64,000 nucleotides of DNA from Pseudomonas cichorii (GCF_018343775.1 NZ_CP074349.1:1478001-1542000), one strand, 5' to 3'. Positions 34,941 through 44,888 are shown, counted from the first letter of the stretch. Notes: generated by a model not told the origin, from the letters alone. Numbers and translations: made by a program.

Positions 34941-35126
34941 TCAGCGCAGAACCGGATCGAACTTGAAGCGACGCCCAATGACCATGGCCGCTACAAAAAG
35001 ACTGCCAAACATCCCGGCGGCGATTTTCGAGGCGATATTCAATACATACGCCTGCTCAGGGAGAAGAAGATCAACGGCAACAGCCATCAGTGCCAGGATC
35101 ATGAATGACAATGCGGATTTTGACAT
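34941..35126 (-). CDS. Small two-helix membrane protein
   Basis: A 61-residue protein with two hydrophobic stretches (about residues 5-20 and 29-49) separated by DLLLPEQAYVLN, ending in a basic tail. GAGAGAG lies upstream of the ATG. It is 36 bp from the next small gene on the same strand. Function unknown. Confidence 0.6.
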   Translation of the reverse strand: MSKSALSFMILALMAVAVDLLLPEQAYVLNIASKIAAGMFGSLFVAAMVIGRRFKFDPVLR

Positions 35127-35162
35127 GGCTACTCTCTCGTGAAGGTGGGCTATGTGACGATC

Positions 35163-35402
35163 TCAGAAGACCCAACGCTCTTCAGCACGATTTGGCAGCG
35201 GGGCTTCCTTGACCTCATGACCCAGCGTAGCTGCATTGAAGCGCCTGTCACCCATGACCGCCAGTTGCGGTGCCTGACGGATCACCTCATGGGGCTGAGC
35301 ATGCTTGGTTATCTGGTCGTCCTGAATGCGCGTGTCCTGAAAATGAAATGCCACCAGAGCTACCAGAGCGGCTGCATTCAACACTGAGAGAGTCATGTTC
35401 AT
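35163..35402 (-). CDS. Small secreted or membrane-anchored protein
   Basis: A 79-residue protein, MNMTLSVLNAAALVALVAFHF then a polar, charged remainder. The hydrophobic start could be a signal peptide or anchor. AAGG lies about 9 bases before the ATG at 35402. Codon use resembles the core genes. No known domain seen. The 302 bp beyond it to the tRNA hold nothing I can identify. Confidence 0.55.
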   Translation of the reverse strand: MNMTLSVLNAAALVALVAFHFQDTRIQDDQITKHAQPHEVIRQAPQLAVMGDRRFNAATLGHEVKEAPLPNRAEERWVF

Positions 35403-35704
35403 TTTCAGGTACCTTGCGTGGAGTGTCGTCACATGCACTGATAATGCAGCCTGCATGCCAATTTTATTTCAATAAAAAATCCTTATAAAACAATGGCTTG
35501 TGTTTGTTTTTAGGCGGCTGGATATTGCGTTTTGCAATGATGGCTTTTTGGGGTAATGCAAAATGCACGACCATGCCTGCAAACGCTCTACGCCGGGATG
35601 TGGACTACGATTACCGGAGGTAATGACGACATGACAAAATCCCTCCATGCCGTTAACATGCACGCCGTCCTCGCTGGCACCAGTCGGTGTGCTGGCAACT
35701 CAGT

Positions 35705-35781
35705 GTCTCAGTAGCTCAATTGGATAGAGCATCCCCCTCCTAAGGGGAAGGTTGGCAGTTCGAACCTGCCCTGGGACACCA
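35705..35781 (+). tRNA. argW: tRNA-Arg(CCU), island integration target
   Basis: A complete 77-base tRNA: acceptor GTCTCAG/CTGGGAC, anticodon CCT at 35739-35741 in loop CTCCTAA, T-loop TTCGAAC, encoded CCA. Its last 51 bases are repeated at the far end of the island (55507-55560), so the integrating element restored the tRNA. Confidence 0.95.
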
Positions 35782-35784
35782 TAT
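35731..35784 (+). repeat. Left 54-bp attachment repeat
   Basis: The 3' part of the tRNA-Arg(CCU) gene plus TAT; identical over all 54 bases to 55507-55560. These are the attL/attR repeats of the island. Confidence 0.95.
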
Positions 35785-35828
35785 TTTGCAGGGTTTTTTA
35801 TTGGTTTCTTGTACGGCACGGCAAATCA

Positions 35829-35850
35829 GTCACTACTTCGGTCACTACTT
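35829..35850 (+). promoter_or_regulatory. Paired integrase arm-type repeats, left end
   Basis: GTCACTACTT at 35829-35838 and 35841-35850, period 12. The same pair with the same period lies near the right end (55354-55375). Confidence 0.65.
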
Positions 35851-36156
35851 CTTTTTTGTCTCTTTTGCATTCTGCAAGCGTTCGATTCCGCCCCCCCCCT
35901 CCAATGATGTAGCTTGGCCGTCATTCACAAAAGGTTTTGTCCACAGGGCTTGGCTAATTCATAGCGTGTCTATCAAAAAGACGTAAGCTCTGAGGTCTGT
36001 AAGCTTCGCTCCGAGTCTTGCGATAGCCCTGCGTCGATTCTGTCCGTCTCAACCGCAAAAGCCATGGGAAATCCATTGGTCAACAGTGCGCCGATCATTC
36101 TATGCGAATGGTAGGTAACTGACCCTGGATGCTGTCTCCCGATTCATATGACCGCG

Positions 36157-37071
36157 TTAGATTGATGAAAATGTCTGCCGCTCCGAGAACCACTCCAGAG
36201 CCTTCGCTTTGAATGCTTCTGCCGCTGGGGTTAGAGGGTAACGCTGGTCATAGGCCAGGACGATTCGCTGAGGCGGAAGTGCTTGCTTGATGGGGCGACA
36301 GACCAGAGGCAAGCCATCGTAGCTTCGGTCACCGAAGGGCCTGGTATAGGTCAGAGCTACACCAAACCCATTGGCTACCAGACTGCGCTGAAATTCGAAG
36401 CTATGAGCCCGGGTGACGTTCTCGGGGACAAGGCCGAAGATATTGAACAGATCCAGCACGTGCTGCCAGCTATGAGTCTGATCCGTTACCACCAGATTGC
36501 ATGCGCTGAGTGCTTCGATACTGACTTGTGACTCGTTGGCTAATGGGTGATCAGCGGCCAGCAACGCGTGAGCAGTCAACTGGCAGAGTTCCAAACGTTC
36601 AGTATTGGTGGGCAGGCCCAGATCGTAAGTCAGTGCCAGTTCCAGTGTACCTTCGCCGAGCCGCTTTCCAAGGTATTCAAAACCACCTTCGCGCATGTCG
36701 ACCAAGACGCGAGGACACTCGAGTTGGAGACGCTTGAGGATCTGCGGAAGGCAGTAAGGTGCCAGGTCTGCGTAGCAACCGATTACCAATTCTCCAGCGA
36801 GATCGCTGCCTTCACTTCCGATGTCTGCAAAGCCTTGTGCTTCTGCCAGAACACGCTTTGCCTGAGTCATCACAGTACGGCCAAAGGGCGTCAGAGATAC
36901 ACCCAACCCGCGCTGGCGAACAAACAAAGGTTGGCCAAAGAGGCCTTCAAGCTCTGTTATCGCCGTGGATATTGATGGCTGAGAAACATGCAGTTCCTCG
37001 GCTGCAAGCGTGAGATTGCTGTGTTTGGCCGCAGCGATTGCATAGCGCAATTGTCGGAGTGTGAAGTTCAT
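36157..37071 (-). CDS. LysR-family regulator, divergent from the PhyH dioxygenase
   Basis: A 304-residue LysR protein with N-terminal helix-turn-helix (MNFTLRQLRYAIAAAKHSNL, then ELHVSQPSISTAITEL) and an effector domain. Its 102-bp divergent gap with the dioxygenase gene suggests that it regulates that gene and the following binding protein. The first gene inside the island. Ligand unknown. Confidence 0.85.
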   Translation of the reverse strand: MNFTLRQLRYAIAAAKHSNLTLAAEELHVSQPSISTAITELEGLFGQPLFVRQRGLGVSLTPFGRTVMTQAKRVLAEAQGFADIGSEGSDLAGELVIGCYADLAPYCLPQILKRLQLECPRVLVDMREGGFEYLGKRLGEGTLELALTYDLGLPTNTERLELCQLTAHALLAADHPLANESQVSIEALSACNLVVTDQTHSWQHVLDLFNIFGLVPENVTRAHSFEFQRSLVANGFGVALTYTRPFGDRSYDGLPLVCRPIKQALPPQRIVLAYDQRYPLTPAAEAFKAKALEWFSERQTFSSI

Positions 37072-37173
37072 AAGGTTTTCTTGGGTGATAAATCAATACA
37101 TATTATTTTATCTTAACTGATACTCATGGAATATTTGTCCTGTGCCCACCTTTTTTCCAGGGAGTCTCAGGTC

Positions 37174-37986
37174 ATGACGCACAGTGAATACACCGTTGAT
37201 CAACAGGACATCGAAGCTTTTCAGCGCGATGGCGCGGTGTGCTTAAGGGGCATTTTCAGTGGCTGGATAGACCGGATCGCAGCGGGCATCGAGCAGAATC
37301 TCGCCGAGCCTGGTGTTTATGCGAGCCGGTATGTCGAGCAGGGCGACGCATCAGGTGGTTTTTTCGACGACTACTGCAACTGGGAGCGCATCGAGGGCTT
37401 TCGTGCGATGGTTGAGGAGTCGCCCGCTGCTTCGATTGCCGCCCAGGTGATGCGATCCTCCAGCGCACAGTTCTTCCACGACCATGTCCTGGTCAAGGAG
37501 CCTGGCGCGCAGAAAGCGACGCCCTGGCATCAGGATATTCCGTATTACTTTCTTGACGGCAGCCAGTCGGTAAGCTTCTGGATTCCTGTCGATCCGGTAC
37601 GTGAATCGACGTTGAGGCTGCTGCCCGGTTCGCATCGCTGTGAGAAAGGGATCAGGCCGGTGCACTGGGCTGATCAAAGTGATTTCTACAAAGGTGCCGA
37701 AGGTTACCGGGACGCCCCTGACCCTGACGCTGAAGAAGGAATGCCGGTGCTGGAGTGGGAAATGCAGCCGGGCGACGCCGTGCTTTTCGACTTTCGTACC
37801 GTGCACGGCGCAAGGGGTAACGGGGCAGCGCAGCGGCGACGGGTGTTGTCGTTGCGTTGGGTAGGTGATGATATTCGTTACCTGGAGCGGCCGGGGCGTA
37901 CATCGCCGCCGTATCCGGGGCATGAGATGCAGACCGGCCAACGGCTGCGCGAAGACTGGTTTCCAACAATATATAAATCTTCCTGA
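37174..37986 (+). CDS. PhyH-family Fe(II)/2-oxoglutarate dioxygenase
   Basis: A 270-residue phytanoyl-CoA-dioxygenase-family oxygenase. The iron triad is visible: His119 and Asp121 in PWHQDIPYY and the distal His211 in FRTVHGARGN. Relatives act on amino acids, ectoine, 2-aminoethylphosphonate or betaines; none is clearly indicated. AGGGAG precedes ATG 37174. The following gene encodes a quaternary-amine-type binding protein, so a betaine-like substrate is a reasonable guess. It is divergent from a LysR gene. Confidence 0.82.
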   Translation: MTHSEYTVDQQDIEAFQRDGAVCLRGIFSGWIDRIAAGIEQNLAEPGVYASRYVEQGDASGGFFDDYCNWERIEGFRAMVEESPAASIAAQVMRSSSAQFFHDHVLVKEPGAQKATPWHQDIPYYFLDGSQSVSFWIPVDPVRESTLRLLPGSHRCEKGIRPVHWADQSDFYKGAEGYRDAPDPDAEEGMPVLEWEMQPGDAVLFDFRTVHGARGNGAAQRRRVLSLRWVGDDIRYLERPGRTSPPYPGHEMQTGQRLREDWFPTIYKSS

Positions 37987-38081
37987 CCTTTTTCGCTCGC
38001 AGCCGCTGCACTGCTGATTGAGCCTGTTTTGCTGACATCTGCCCACACCTGGTTTGAGTAGTTCAGTGCATAGGAGCGCCG

Positions 38082-39053
38082 ATGATGACGATGAAAAACA
38101 GCGTGAAGGCTTGTCTGCTGTCTATGGGGTTGGTAATGGGTAGCGCCTCCACCTACGCTGCTGGATGGTGTGATTCAGGCAAGCCTGTGAAATTTGCCGG
38201 ACTCAATTGGGAGAGTGGCATGCTCCTGACCGATGTATTACAGACGATTCTCAAGGAAGGGTACGGCTGCCAGGTCGACACCATTCCGGGGAACTCCATC
38301 ACCATGGAAAGTGCGTTGAGCAGCAACGACATCCAGGTTCTGGCCGAAGAGTGGGTGGGGCGAAGTGAGGTCTGGAACAAGGCGGCCCAAAGCGGAAAAG
38401 TTGTTGGCGTTGGCGCGCCGATCATTGGTGCGACTGAGGGCTGGTATGTCCCCCGATACCTGATTGAGGGGGATGCCAAACGCAATATCAAAGCCAAGGC
38501 GCCTGACCTCAAAAAAATTGCCGACCTGACCCGCTATACCGAGCTGTTCAAGGATCAGGAGGAACCGGGCAAAGGACGCTTTTATAACTGCCCGGCCGGC
38601 TGGACCTGTGAGCTTGAAAATACCGAGATGCTGAAAAGCTATGGGCTCGAAGGGAGTTACACCAACTTCCGACCCGGCACCGGTCCGGCTCTGGATGCGG
38701 CCGTGCTGTCGAGTTATAAGCGCGCGGAGCCAATCCTTTTCTACTACTGGACGCCAACGCCGTTAATGGGGCAAGTGGACCTAGTGAAGCTGGAAGAAAA
38801 GCCTGGTGTCGACAAGAAAATCAGTATCCAGGTCGGTTTGTCGAAAGCCTTTCACGAGCAGGCACCAGAGCTTGTTGCGGTTTTAGAGAAGGTTAATCTG
38901 CCCATCGACCTGCTCAACCAGAACCTGGCGCGAATGACCAAGGAACATATCGACTCACCGAAGCTGGCCAAGATTTTCTTCAAGGAGCATCCGGAAATCT
39001 GGCATGGCTGGGTAAGCGAAGCAGCTGCAAAGAAAATCGCAGCGACACTGTAA
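38082..39053 (+). CDS. Glycine betaine/choline-type periplasmic binding protein (OpuAC/ProX)
   Basis: A 323-residue solute-binding protein. Signal peptide at about residues 1-27 (ending STYAA), then KPVKFAGLNWESGMLLTDVL, the OpuAC-type start, and aromatic residues (WVGRSEVW, YYWTPTPLM) that in this family cage a trimethylammonium group. AGGAG lies 8 bases before the ATG. No permease or ATPase follows; a strong terminator does, so it is an orphan receptor with the dioxygenase. Confidence 0.82.
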   Translation: MMTMKNSVKACLLSMGLVMGSASTYAAGWCDSGKPVKFAGLNWESGMLLTDVLQTILKEGYGCQVDTIPGNSITMESALSSNDIQVLAEEWVGRSEVWNKAAQSGKVVGVGAPIIGATEGWYVPRYLIEGDAKRNIKAKAPDLKKIADLTRYTELFKDQEEPGKGRFYNCPAGWTCELENTEMLKSYGLEGSYTNFRPGTGPALDAAVLSSYKRAEPILFYYWTPTPLMGQVDLVKLEEKPGVDKKISIQVGLSKAFHEQAPELVAVLEKVNLPIDLLNQNLARMTKEHIDSPKLAKIFFKEHPEIWHGWVSEAAAKKIAATL

Positions 39054-39066
39054 TCTTATCGAAATT

Positions 39067-39102
39067 GCAGATGCGACGCCTGACGTCGCATCTGCTTTTC
39101 TT
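39067..39102 (+). terminator. Terminator after the ProX-like gene
   Basis: A perfect 12-bp stem (GCAGATGCGACG / CGTCGCATCTGC) with a 5-base loop, then TTTTCTT. Confidence 0.93.
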
Positions 39103-39170
39103 CCCGGCATTTACCGACGACATTAAGCTAGCCTGCCAGCAAAGCTGGGAGGGGGGCGATTACACCAAGC

Positions 39171-39980
39171 TTAGGCGTTATTGGCACACCCCAAAAGAAA
39201 ATTGCCATTACCGCTCGCACCTACTGAAGGTATCTCCGTCTCATCCTTCAGATCCACGCCTGACAGCTGACGTCGACACGCCTCAGTCATCAGGTACATG
39301 AGACGAAAAGCAGCATTCCCATACGCCATCCCTTCTAAACGTACATTCGATATGCAATTGCGGCTTGCATCTGTAAGGCCGACCTTTGGCCCATAGGTGA
39401 AATAGAGCCCCAGGCTGTCCGGTGAACTCAGTCCTGGGCGTTCCCCTACCAGAATGAGGCTCATCTTCGCACCCAACAGCTCACCGACTTCATCAGCGAC
39501 AGCGACTCGCCCCTGCTGGACGATACAGACTGGCGCGACTTTCCAGCCTTCTGAAACGTCACCATAAAGACGTTTCAGGAACGGCAGCGTGTGACGCTGG
39601 ATGGCCAATGCAGAAAGCCCGTCAGCTACAACAATCGCCAAATCATAGTGGTCTTCCTTAGAAGATCTGTACTCCCGCAACAGATCAGCTGAATGCTCCG
39701 ATAATCTTCGGCCTAGATCTGGCCGTTGCAGGTAGGTGTCTCGATCTTTAGCCGCACTGTGAAGCTGAAGGCACTCAAAGCCGAGTCCTGCCAGAGAATC
39801 AGCTAGTGCATCGCAGTTCAAGGGCGTGTGCACCGCATCACGCGCCATGGCGTGAGCGAACTGAAAATCCAATTGCGGTTCGGTAGGCAAGCTGGTGCCC
39901 ACTCGCCCGAGCGCGATCCTTGCTGACGTTAGCTGACGCAGCTGCTGCCACGCATTTTCGGTAATAGGAGACTTGGGCAT
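39171..39980 (-). CDS. eutC: Ethanolamine ammonia-lyase, small subunit
   Basis: A 269-residue EutC. The Pseudomonas-type start [21 protein letters not shown] and later [18 protein letters not shown](F)TYGPK, the cobalamin-contact region, are recognisable. With EutB it cleaves ethanolamine to acetaldehyde and ammonia using adenosylcobalamin. ATG 39980 leaves 28 bases after eutB; an in-frame ATG at 40028 would overlap eutB and is possible. It is the last gene of a six-gene minus-strand operon. Confidence 0.93.
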   Translation of the reverse strand: MPKSPITENAWQQLRQLTSARIALGRVGTSLPTEPQLDFQFAHAMARDAVHTPLNCDALADSLAGLGFECLQLHSAAKDRDTYLQRPDLGRRLSEHSADLLREYRSSKEDHYDLAIVVADGLSALAIQRHTLPFLKRLYGDVSEGWKVAPVCIVQQGRVAVADEVGELLGAKMSLILVGERPGLSSPDSLGLYFTYGPKVGLTDASRNCISNVRLEGMAYGNAAFRLMYLMTEACRRQLSGVDLKDETEIPSVGASGNGNFLLGCANNA

Positions 39981-40008
39981 CACCAGCTCGCTTTGTAATG
40001 GACAGAGA

Positions 40009-41400
40009 TCACAACTGCGCCAATGCATGGCGGAAAGCGGGCGGTAAATCAGTCCCCATGGTCAAAGATTGTCCGTTCTGGTGAAGAATCCCCGTTCTGC
40101 TCAGCCACTGCTCGAACTCTGGTGCAGGCCTCAAGCCCAAAAGCTTCCGGGCGTAGAGTGCATCGTGAAAAGAGGTCGTCTGATAATTGAGCATGACGTC
40201 ATCCGAGCCTGGAATTCCCATGATGAAATTGATTCCAGCCGAGCCCAGCAAGGTCAACAATGTGTCCATGTCATCCTGGTCCGCCTCAGCGTGGTTTGTG
40301 TAACAAATGTCACACCCCATCGGCACTCCCAGTAATTTGGCGCAAAAGTGGTCCTCAAGACCGGCGCGAATGATTTGCTTGCCGTTGTAAAGATATTCAG
40401 GACCGATGAAGCCAACCACTGTATTCACCAAAAACGGCTTGTAGTGGCGAGCAACTGCATAGGCCCTTGCCTCACACGTCTGCTGATCGCAACCATGGTG
40501 AGCGTTTGCTGACAAAGCACTACCCTGGCCAGTCTCGAAATACATTACGTTGTCGCCGACAGACCCCCGCTTCAGGCTCAGCCCTGCCTGGTATCCTTCT
40601 TCGAGGATCTTGAGACTGATACCAAAACTGGTATTTGCCGCCTCAGTGCCCGCGATAGACTGGAAAACCAGATCCAGAGGCGCTCCGCGCTCGATTGCCG
40701 CAATGGAGCTGGTGACATGCGTCAGAACACAAGACTGAGTGGGAATGTCATAGCGTTGAATCACTGCGTCGAGCATTTCCACCAGCGCGATGATTGAACT
40801 CATGCTGTCGGTAGCGGGGTTGATGCCGATCATCGCATCACCGTTCCCGTACAGGAGCCCATCCAGAACACTGGCTGCAATGCCAGCGGGATCATCCGTT
40901 GGATGGTTGGGTTGCAACCTTGTGGACATGCGTCCACGCAACCCCATCGTGTTCCGAAAGCGAGTGATGACGCGAATCTTGCTGGCTACCAGTACGAGGT
41001 CTTGAACACGCATGATTTTGGAAACGGCAGCAGCCATCTCCGGGGTCAGACCTGGCGCTAAAAGCCGCAGTGCAGACTCATCTGCATCGTCGCTTAACAA
41101 CCAATTCCGTAGTCCACCCACCGTCATATGACTGACGACCGAAAACGCACCCACATCATGGGTATCAACTATCAGCCGCGTGACCTCATCCTTTTCGTAT
41201 GGGATCACCGACTCGTTGAGGAAGTACTTTAGCGGCACATCTGCCAATGCCATTTGAGCTGCCACGCGCTCGGCAGCACTGTCTGCGGCAACTCCCGCGA
41301 GATAATCGCCAGAGCGTGCAGGGGAGGCTTTAGCCAGCAGCTCACGCAAACTGTCGAATCGCCAGACCTGACCACCTACTGTGTGGGCAAATTGAGCCAT
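40009..41400 (-). CDS. eutB: Ethanolamine ammonia-lyase, large subunit
   Basis: A 463-residue EutB, the TIM-barrel catalytic subunit. [24 protein letters not shown] and [13 protein letters not shown] are signature stretches, and [24 protein letters not shown] lies near the C-terminus. Length equals the usual 450-465. Unlike the normal eut locus, no reactivase (eutA), permease (eat/eutP) or acetaldehyde dehydrogenase is adjacent; instead an amino-acid-type ABC transporter precedes it. Confidence 0.95.
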   Translation of the reverse strand: MAQFAHTVGGQVWRFDSLRELLAKASPARSGDYLAGVAADSAAERVAAQMALADVPLKYFLNESVIPYEKDEVTRLIVDTHDVGAFSVVSHMTVGGLRNWLLSDDADESALRLLAPGLTPEMAAAVSKIMRVQDLVLVASKIRVITRFRNTMGLRGRMSTRLQPNHPTDDPAGIAASVLDGLLYGNGDAMIGINPATDSMSSIIALVEMLDAVIQRYDIPTQSCVLTHVTSSIAAIERGAPLDLVFQSIAGTEAANTSFGISLKILEEGYQAGLSLKRGSVGDNVMYFETGQGSALSANAHHGCDQQTCEARAYAVARHYKPFLVNTVVGFIGPEYLYNGKQIIRAGLEDHFCAKLLGVPMGCDICYTNHAEADQDDMDTLLTLLGSAGINFIMGIPGSDDVMLNYQTTSFHDALYARKLLGLRPAPEFEQWLSRTGILHQNGQSLTMGTDLPPAFRHALAQL

Positions 41401-41530
41401 ATCTCAAAATCCTCTTACTTCATGCCAGCCACGCAAACAGAGGTCCGGTGATAGCCTGACCCCTTTGAAAAGGCGTGCTTTGAAATCCGCCCCGCCTTTG
41501 GCTGAGCGAATTTACCGGGAGTAGTTGCTG

Positions 41531-42178
41531 TTAGCGCTTGCCCTTGCGCTCAAGGAATCGAACGCCGAGAGAAAGCGGGAAACACAGGGCGAAATACATC
41601 GCGCCCACCAGGATGTAGGTTTCCAATGGCATGAAGTACACCGCGCTGAGATCCTGTGCCCTCAGCATTAGATCTGGAGCCGCGATCAGCGACGCGACGG
41701 AGGTGTCCTTCAAGAGCGAAATAGCGACGTTGCCAATCGGTGCAAGCACGATCCTGATGGCTTGAGGAAGTACTACCCACCTCATCACCTGCGCCCGCGG
41801 CATCCCGATGGCCTTGGCTGCTTCAACCTGCCCCTTCGGCACCGCTTCCAGACCTGCACGGTAGATCTCGGCGAGGTATGCAGCCGCGTTCAACCCCAAG
41901 CCAATGATCGCGGCGATGAATGAGCTGAATTCGATCCCCACAGCCGTGAGGCTGAAGTAAATGATGAACAGCTGTACCAGCGCGGGCGTTCCTCTGAAGA
42001 CCTCGATATAGATCGAGGCAGCACGCCTGAGTGGAGCGCTTGATGAGCGTCTGGCCAAGGCAAGGACCAACCCCACAATCAACCCGATTACCAGCGCACC
42101 GATTGCCATTTGCAAGGTGGCGAGTGCGGCAGCCAGAAGTTCTACGTGGGTTGCATTCCACAGTTCGCCGTATCCCAT
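41531..42178 (-). CDS. Polar amino-acid-type ABC permease, subunit 2
   Basis: A 215-residue membrane protein with about five spans and the EAA loop VPKGQVEAAKAIGMPRAQVM (about residues 122-141). It starts one base after the companion permease and forms the heterodimeric channel with it. It is followed at 130 bp by eutB on the same strand. Confidence 0.9.
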   Translation of the reverse strand: MGYGELWNATHVELLAAALATLQMAIGALVIGLIVGLVLALARRSSSAPLRRAASIYIEVFRGTPALVQLFIIYFSLTAVGIEFSSFIAAIIGLGLNAAAYLAEIYRAGLEAVPKGQVEAAKAIGMPRAQVMRWVVLPQAIRIVLAPIGNVAISLLKDTSVASLIAAPDLMLRAQDLSAVYFMPLETYILVGAMYFALCFPLSLGVRFLERKGKR

Positions 42179-42179
42179 C

Positions 42180-42860
42180 TCAGTTCTCCTTGACGACGTT
42201 CAAGCGGCGCTCGGTACGAGAGGCCCAATAGGCAATAAACAGGCTCAACGCGAGGTAGATGATCGCCAGCAGAAAGTAGATAAGGTTGGTTTGATAGGTT
42301 TCACTCACCAGCATTTTTGCCTTGAAGGTCATCTCTGGAACCGCCGCAGCGGATGCCAATGAGGTGTCTTTGAGCAAACCGATGGCAAAATTCGCCATCC
42401 CGGGAATGGAAATCTTGAAAGCCTGGGGCAGCACGATGATGCGCATTGCCATGCTGCGAGTCATTCCGATGGAATACGCCGCTTCGGCCTGTCCTTTGTC
42501 GATAGTCTTGATGCTGGACCTGAAAACCTCGGACAGGATCGCGGCACCGTTCAGTCCGAACCCGATGATGGCGGCTCCGACGGCAGGTAATGTGATGCCT
42601 ATGTAGGTAAGGCCGAAATACAGGATAAACAGCTGCGTCAGGATCGGGATATTGCGAAATATCTCCAGGTAGCAGCTTGCGAGAACACCCAGCGTACGGT
42701 GGCGTGAAAGCCGCATCAACGCCAGACAAAAACCTAGCACTGCGGCGACTACGAAAGCAGCCAAGGTCAACCCGACTGTGGTCAGCGCGCCTACGCCGAG
42801 CACGTTCAGAAAATACGGCAACATCTCGAAGGCTTTGCCGAAGGCACTGCTATCAACCAT
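42180..42860 (-). CDS. Polar amino-acid-type ABC permease, subunit 1
   Basis: A 226-residue permease of the HisM/GlnP type with EAA loop IDKGQAEAAYSIGMTRSMAM (about residues 131-150). It lies between the ATPase gene (2-bp gap) and the second permease (1-bp gap), all minus strand. Confidence 0.9.
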   Translation of the reverse strand: MVDSSAFGKAFEMLPYFLNVLGVGALTTVGLTLAAFVVAAVLGFCLALMRLSRHRTLGVLASCYLEIFRNIPILTQLFILYFGLTYIGITLPAVGAAIIGFGLNGAAILSEVFRSSIKTIDKGQAEAAYSIGMTRSMAMRIIVLPQAFKISIPGMANFAIGLLKDTSLASAAAVPEMTFKAKMLVSETYQTNLIYFLLAIIYLALSLFIAYWASRTERRLNVVKEN

Positions 42861-42862
42861 GA

Positions 42863-43639
42863 TCAGTGCTCCTGAACGGCTCGAATGAACGAGCGAGTCC
42901 GTTCGAGTTCGCTGTCATGGAAAATCTGCCGAGGAAGCCCCTGCTCGATGATGTTCCCATCGGCCATGAACACCACATGATCAGAAACGCTTTCAGCAAA
43001 ACGCATTTCATGAGTGACGATAATCATCGTCATCCCTTCATCCGCAAGACTTCGCATCACGTTCAGCACTTCACCGACCAACTCCGGGTCGAGCGCAGAA
43101 GTCGCCTCATCAAACAGCATCAGCTTGGGTCGCATTGCCAACGAGCGCGCTATTGCGATCCGTTGCTGCTGCCCACCAGAAAGCTGCTCAGGGTAGGCAT
43201 CACGCTTTGCTAGCATGCCGACTTTCTTCAAAAGCTCTTCAGCATGAGCGACTGCCTCTCTCCTCTCGCGTTTCTGTACCTTCATGGGGCCGAGGATGAT
43301 GTTCTCCAGGACGGTAAGGTGCGGGAACAGATTGAAGCGCTGGAAGACCATGCCCATTTCGGCACGCATCCGGGCCAGATCCTTGTCACCCATGGGCACC
43401 TTGCGGTTACCCACGAGCCGCTGGCCGATCAGCTCGTTATCCAGGTAGATACTGCCCTGAGTGGGCTCCTCCAGATAATTGATGCAGCGAAGTAACGTGG
43501 TCTTGCCAGACCCACTGGGTCCAATGAGCGAAATCTTCTGGCCCTGTTGCACGGTAAGGTCGATGCCTTTGAGTACGTTCAAACTGCCGAAGGATTTGTG
43601 TAAACCCTCGACGCGCACCAGTGGGTTCATTACAGCCAT
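42863..43639 (-). CDS. Polar amino-acid-type ABC transporter ATPase
   Basis: A 258-residue ABC ATPase. Walker A GPSGSGKTTL (about residues 39-48), signature LSGGQQQRI, Walker B KLMLFDEATSALD and VTHEM are intact. An internal ATG three codons in (43630) is an alternative start. It energises the two permeases encoded just downstream. Confidence 0.92.
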   Translation of the reverse strand: MAVMNPLVRVEGLHKSFGSLNVLKGIDLTVQQGQKISLIGPSGSGKTTLLRCINYLEEPTQGSIYLDNELIGQRLVGNRKVPMGDKDLARMRAEMGMVFQRFNLFPHLTVLENIILGPMKVQKRERREAVAHAEELLKKVGMLAKRDAYPEQLSGGQQQRIAIARSLAMRPKLMLFDEATSALDPELVGEVLNVMRSLADEGMTMIIVTHEMRFAESVSDHVVFMADGNIIEQGLPRQIFHDSELERTRSFIRAVQEH

Positions 43640-43686
43640 GAGCGTTATCCGTCAGTGATGAGGCAGGTGTTAAAAGCAGCGCTGTT

Positions 43687-44652
43687 TCAGGCGAAGGCTT
43701 GGCTAAAGTCGCGAGGTTCGTGCTTGAAAGGTCCGATAACATTGCCTTTCTCATCTCGGTCTACGCCGAGTCGACCATCCTTGGCCATCGGCACAAGATA
43801 GTCGTCATTTTTGATGCCGTATTTGGCGAGGATAGGCTTGATCTGATGAGTAGACTTCATCCAGCGAAGACCTTGGTTGACGGCATCGAACAGGTCTTGG
43901 TTTTGCGGATGAATGCCCCAGATCGCCTCGAACTTGCCGGTCAAGGCTGGGTATTTTTCATCGAAAACGATAGGTACTTGCTTCAGCTTCAGGCTCGGGT
44001 CCTGAAGGATCATGTAGTCGATGGTTGGGGCGTCGAGCACAGCAAAGTCTAGGCGCCCGGCCCGGACATCACGAAGGCAGGCATCAGTACCGTCATACAG
44101 CTTGACCTCTTTCACACCCGGCACTTTTTTCATGTCAGGTATCGAGAAGTAGCCGGTATAGCTACCGATGGTGCGACCCTTTAGATCATCCACCGTCATT
44201 GACGCAGTAAAAGGCTCTTCATCACGCATCAGCAGGTAGGCGCTGGTGTAGAAAACCGAGTCAGTCAGCAGCAAAATTTTCGACCGCATGGGGTTCCAGG
44301 CAAAGTTACCGCCGAACCAATCTGCACGACCTGAACGAACGGCCTCAACAACCGCTGGGAAGCCCATGGTCTGAACATCCAGCTTCAGCTCTAGTCGGTC
44401 GGCAATAACTTTAAGCAACTCAAGGTCAGTGCCAACAGGAATTCCATCACGCACAGCGCCCAAGGGCATTTCCCCAAGGCACGCAGCGGTCAGATAACCG
44501 GGGCGGATGGTTTTGATTGGCTCACCCGCTGCGAAAACTTTGGACATTGGACCCAGGGCTCCCAATGCGATAGCAGCCATTGAGCCGTAGCCTGTCGCTT
44601 TGAGAAAGCCGCGTCTGGAGAAGCCCTGCGTAACAAATTTTGAGTCAGACAT
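43687..44652 (-). CDS. Tat-exported amino-acid-type solute-binding protein
   Basis: A 321-residue type-II binding protein with a twin-arginine signal, SRRGFLKATGYGSMAAIAL (about residues 12-30), so it is probably exported folded, less usual than Sec for this family. GIPVGTDLELLKVIADRL and RSGRADWFGGNFAWNPMRS are typical of the family. It is the first gene of the operon ending in eutBC and defines what is imported; the ligand is not known. The divergent MocR gene is 236 bp away. Confidence 0.88.
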   Translation of the reverse strand: MSDSKFVTQGFSRRGFLKATGYGSMAAIALGALGPMSKVFAAGEPIKTIRPGYLTAACLGEMPLGAVRDGIPVGTDLELLKVIADRLELKLDVQTMGFPAVVEAVRSGRADWFGGNFAWNPMRSKILLLTDSVFYTSAYLLMRDEEPFTASMTVDDLKGRTIGSYTGYFSIPDMKKVPGVKEVKLYDGTDACLRDVRAGRLDFAVLDAPTIDYMILQDPSLKLKQVPIVFDEKYPALTGKFEAIWGIHPQNQDLFDAVNQGLRWMKSTHQIKPILAKYGIKNDDYLVPMAKDGRLGVDRDEKGNVIGPFKHEPRDFSQAFA

Positions 44653-44750
44653 AGATCACCTACGAAAAATGATGAGCTTGGCAGTGTGGGTTTGGTTGTT
44701 ACGTGGGTCTCGATCCAGGCTGGACGTGGCAGCTGGTCTTTTTTGCAACC

Positions 44751-44870
44751 ATGACAAGCATTACAATATCCACCTTAATGACAGTTTTTTTGCTTGTCAA
44801 CGGTCGTTTTATCGGATAAAAACCAATACAACATTGTTAATTGTCTCGCTTGATGCGTTACAAGCATGAC
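44751..44870. promoter_or_regulatory. Repeated TGACAAGCA motifs between the divergent operons
   Basis: TGACAAGCA at 44752-44760, its complement TGCTTGTCA at 44791-44799, and ACAAGCAT with a following GACAAA at 44860-44871. MocR/GabR regulators bind repeated sites in such divergent promoters, so these are candidate operators. Confidence 0.5.
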
Positions 44871-44888
44871 AAAAAGGAAAGGCACGCC

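Noticed and set aside
34777..35142. A 121-residue plus-strand frame
   Set aside because: Antisense to the small two-helix membrane gene, which has the better start signal and composition.
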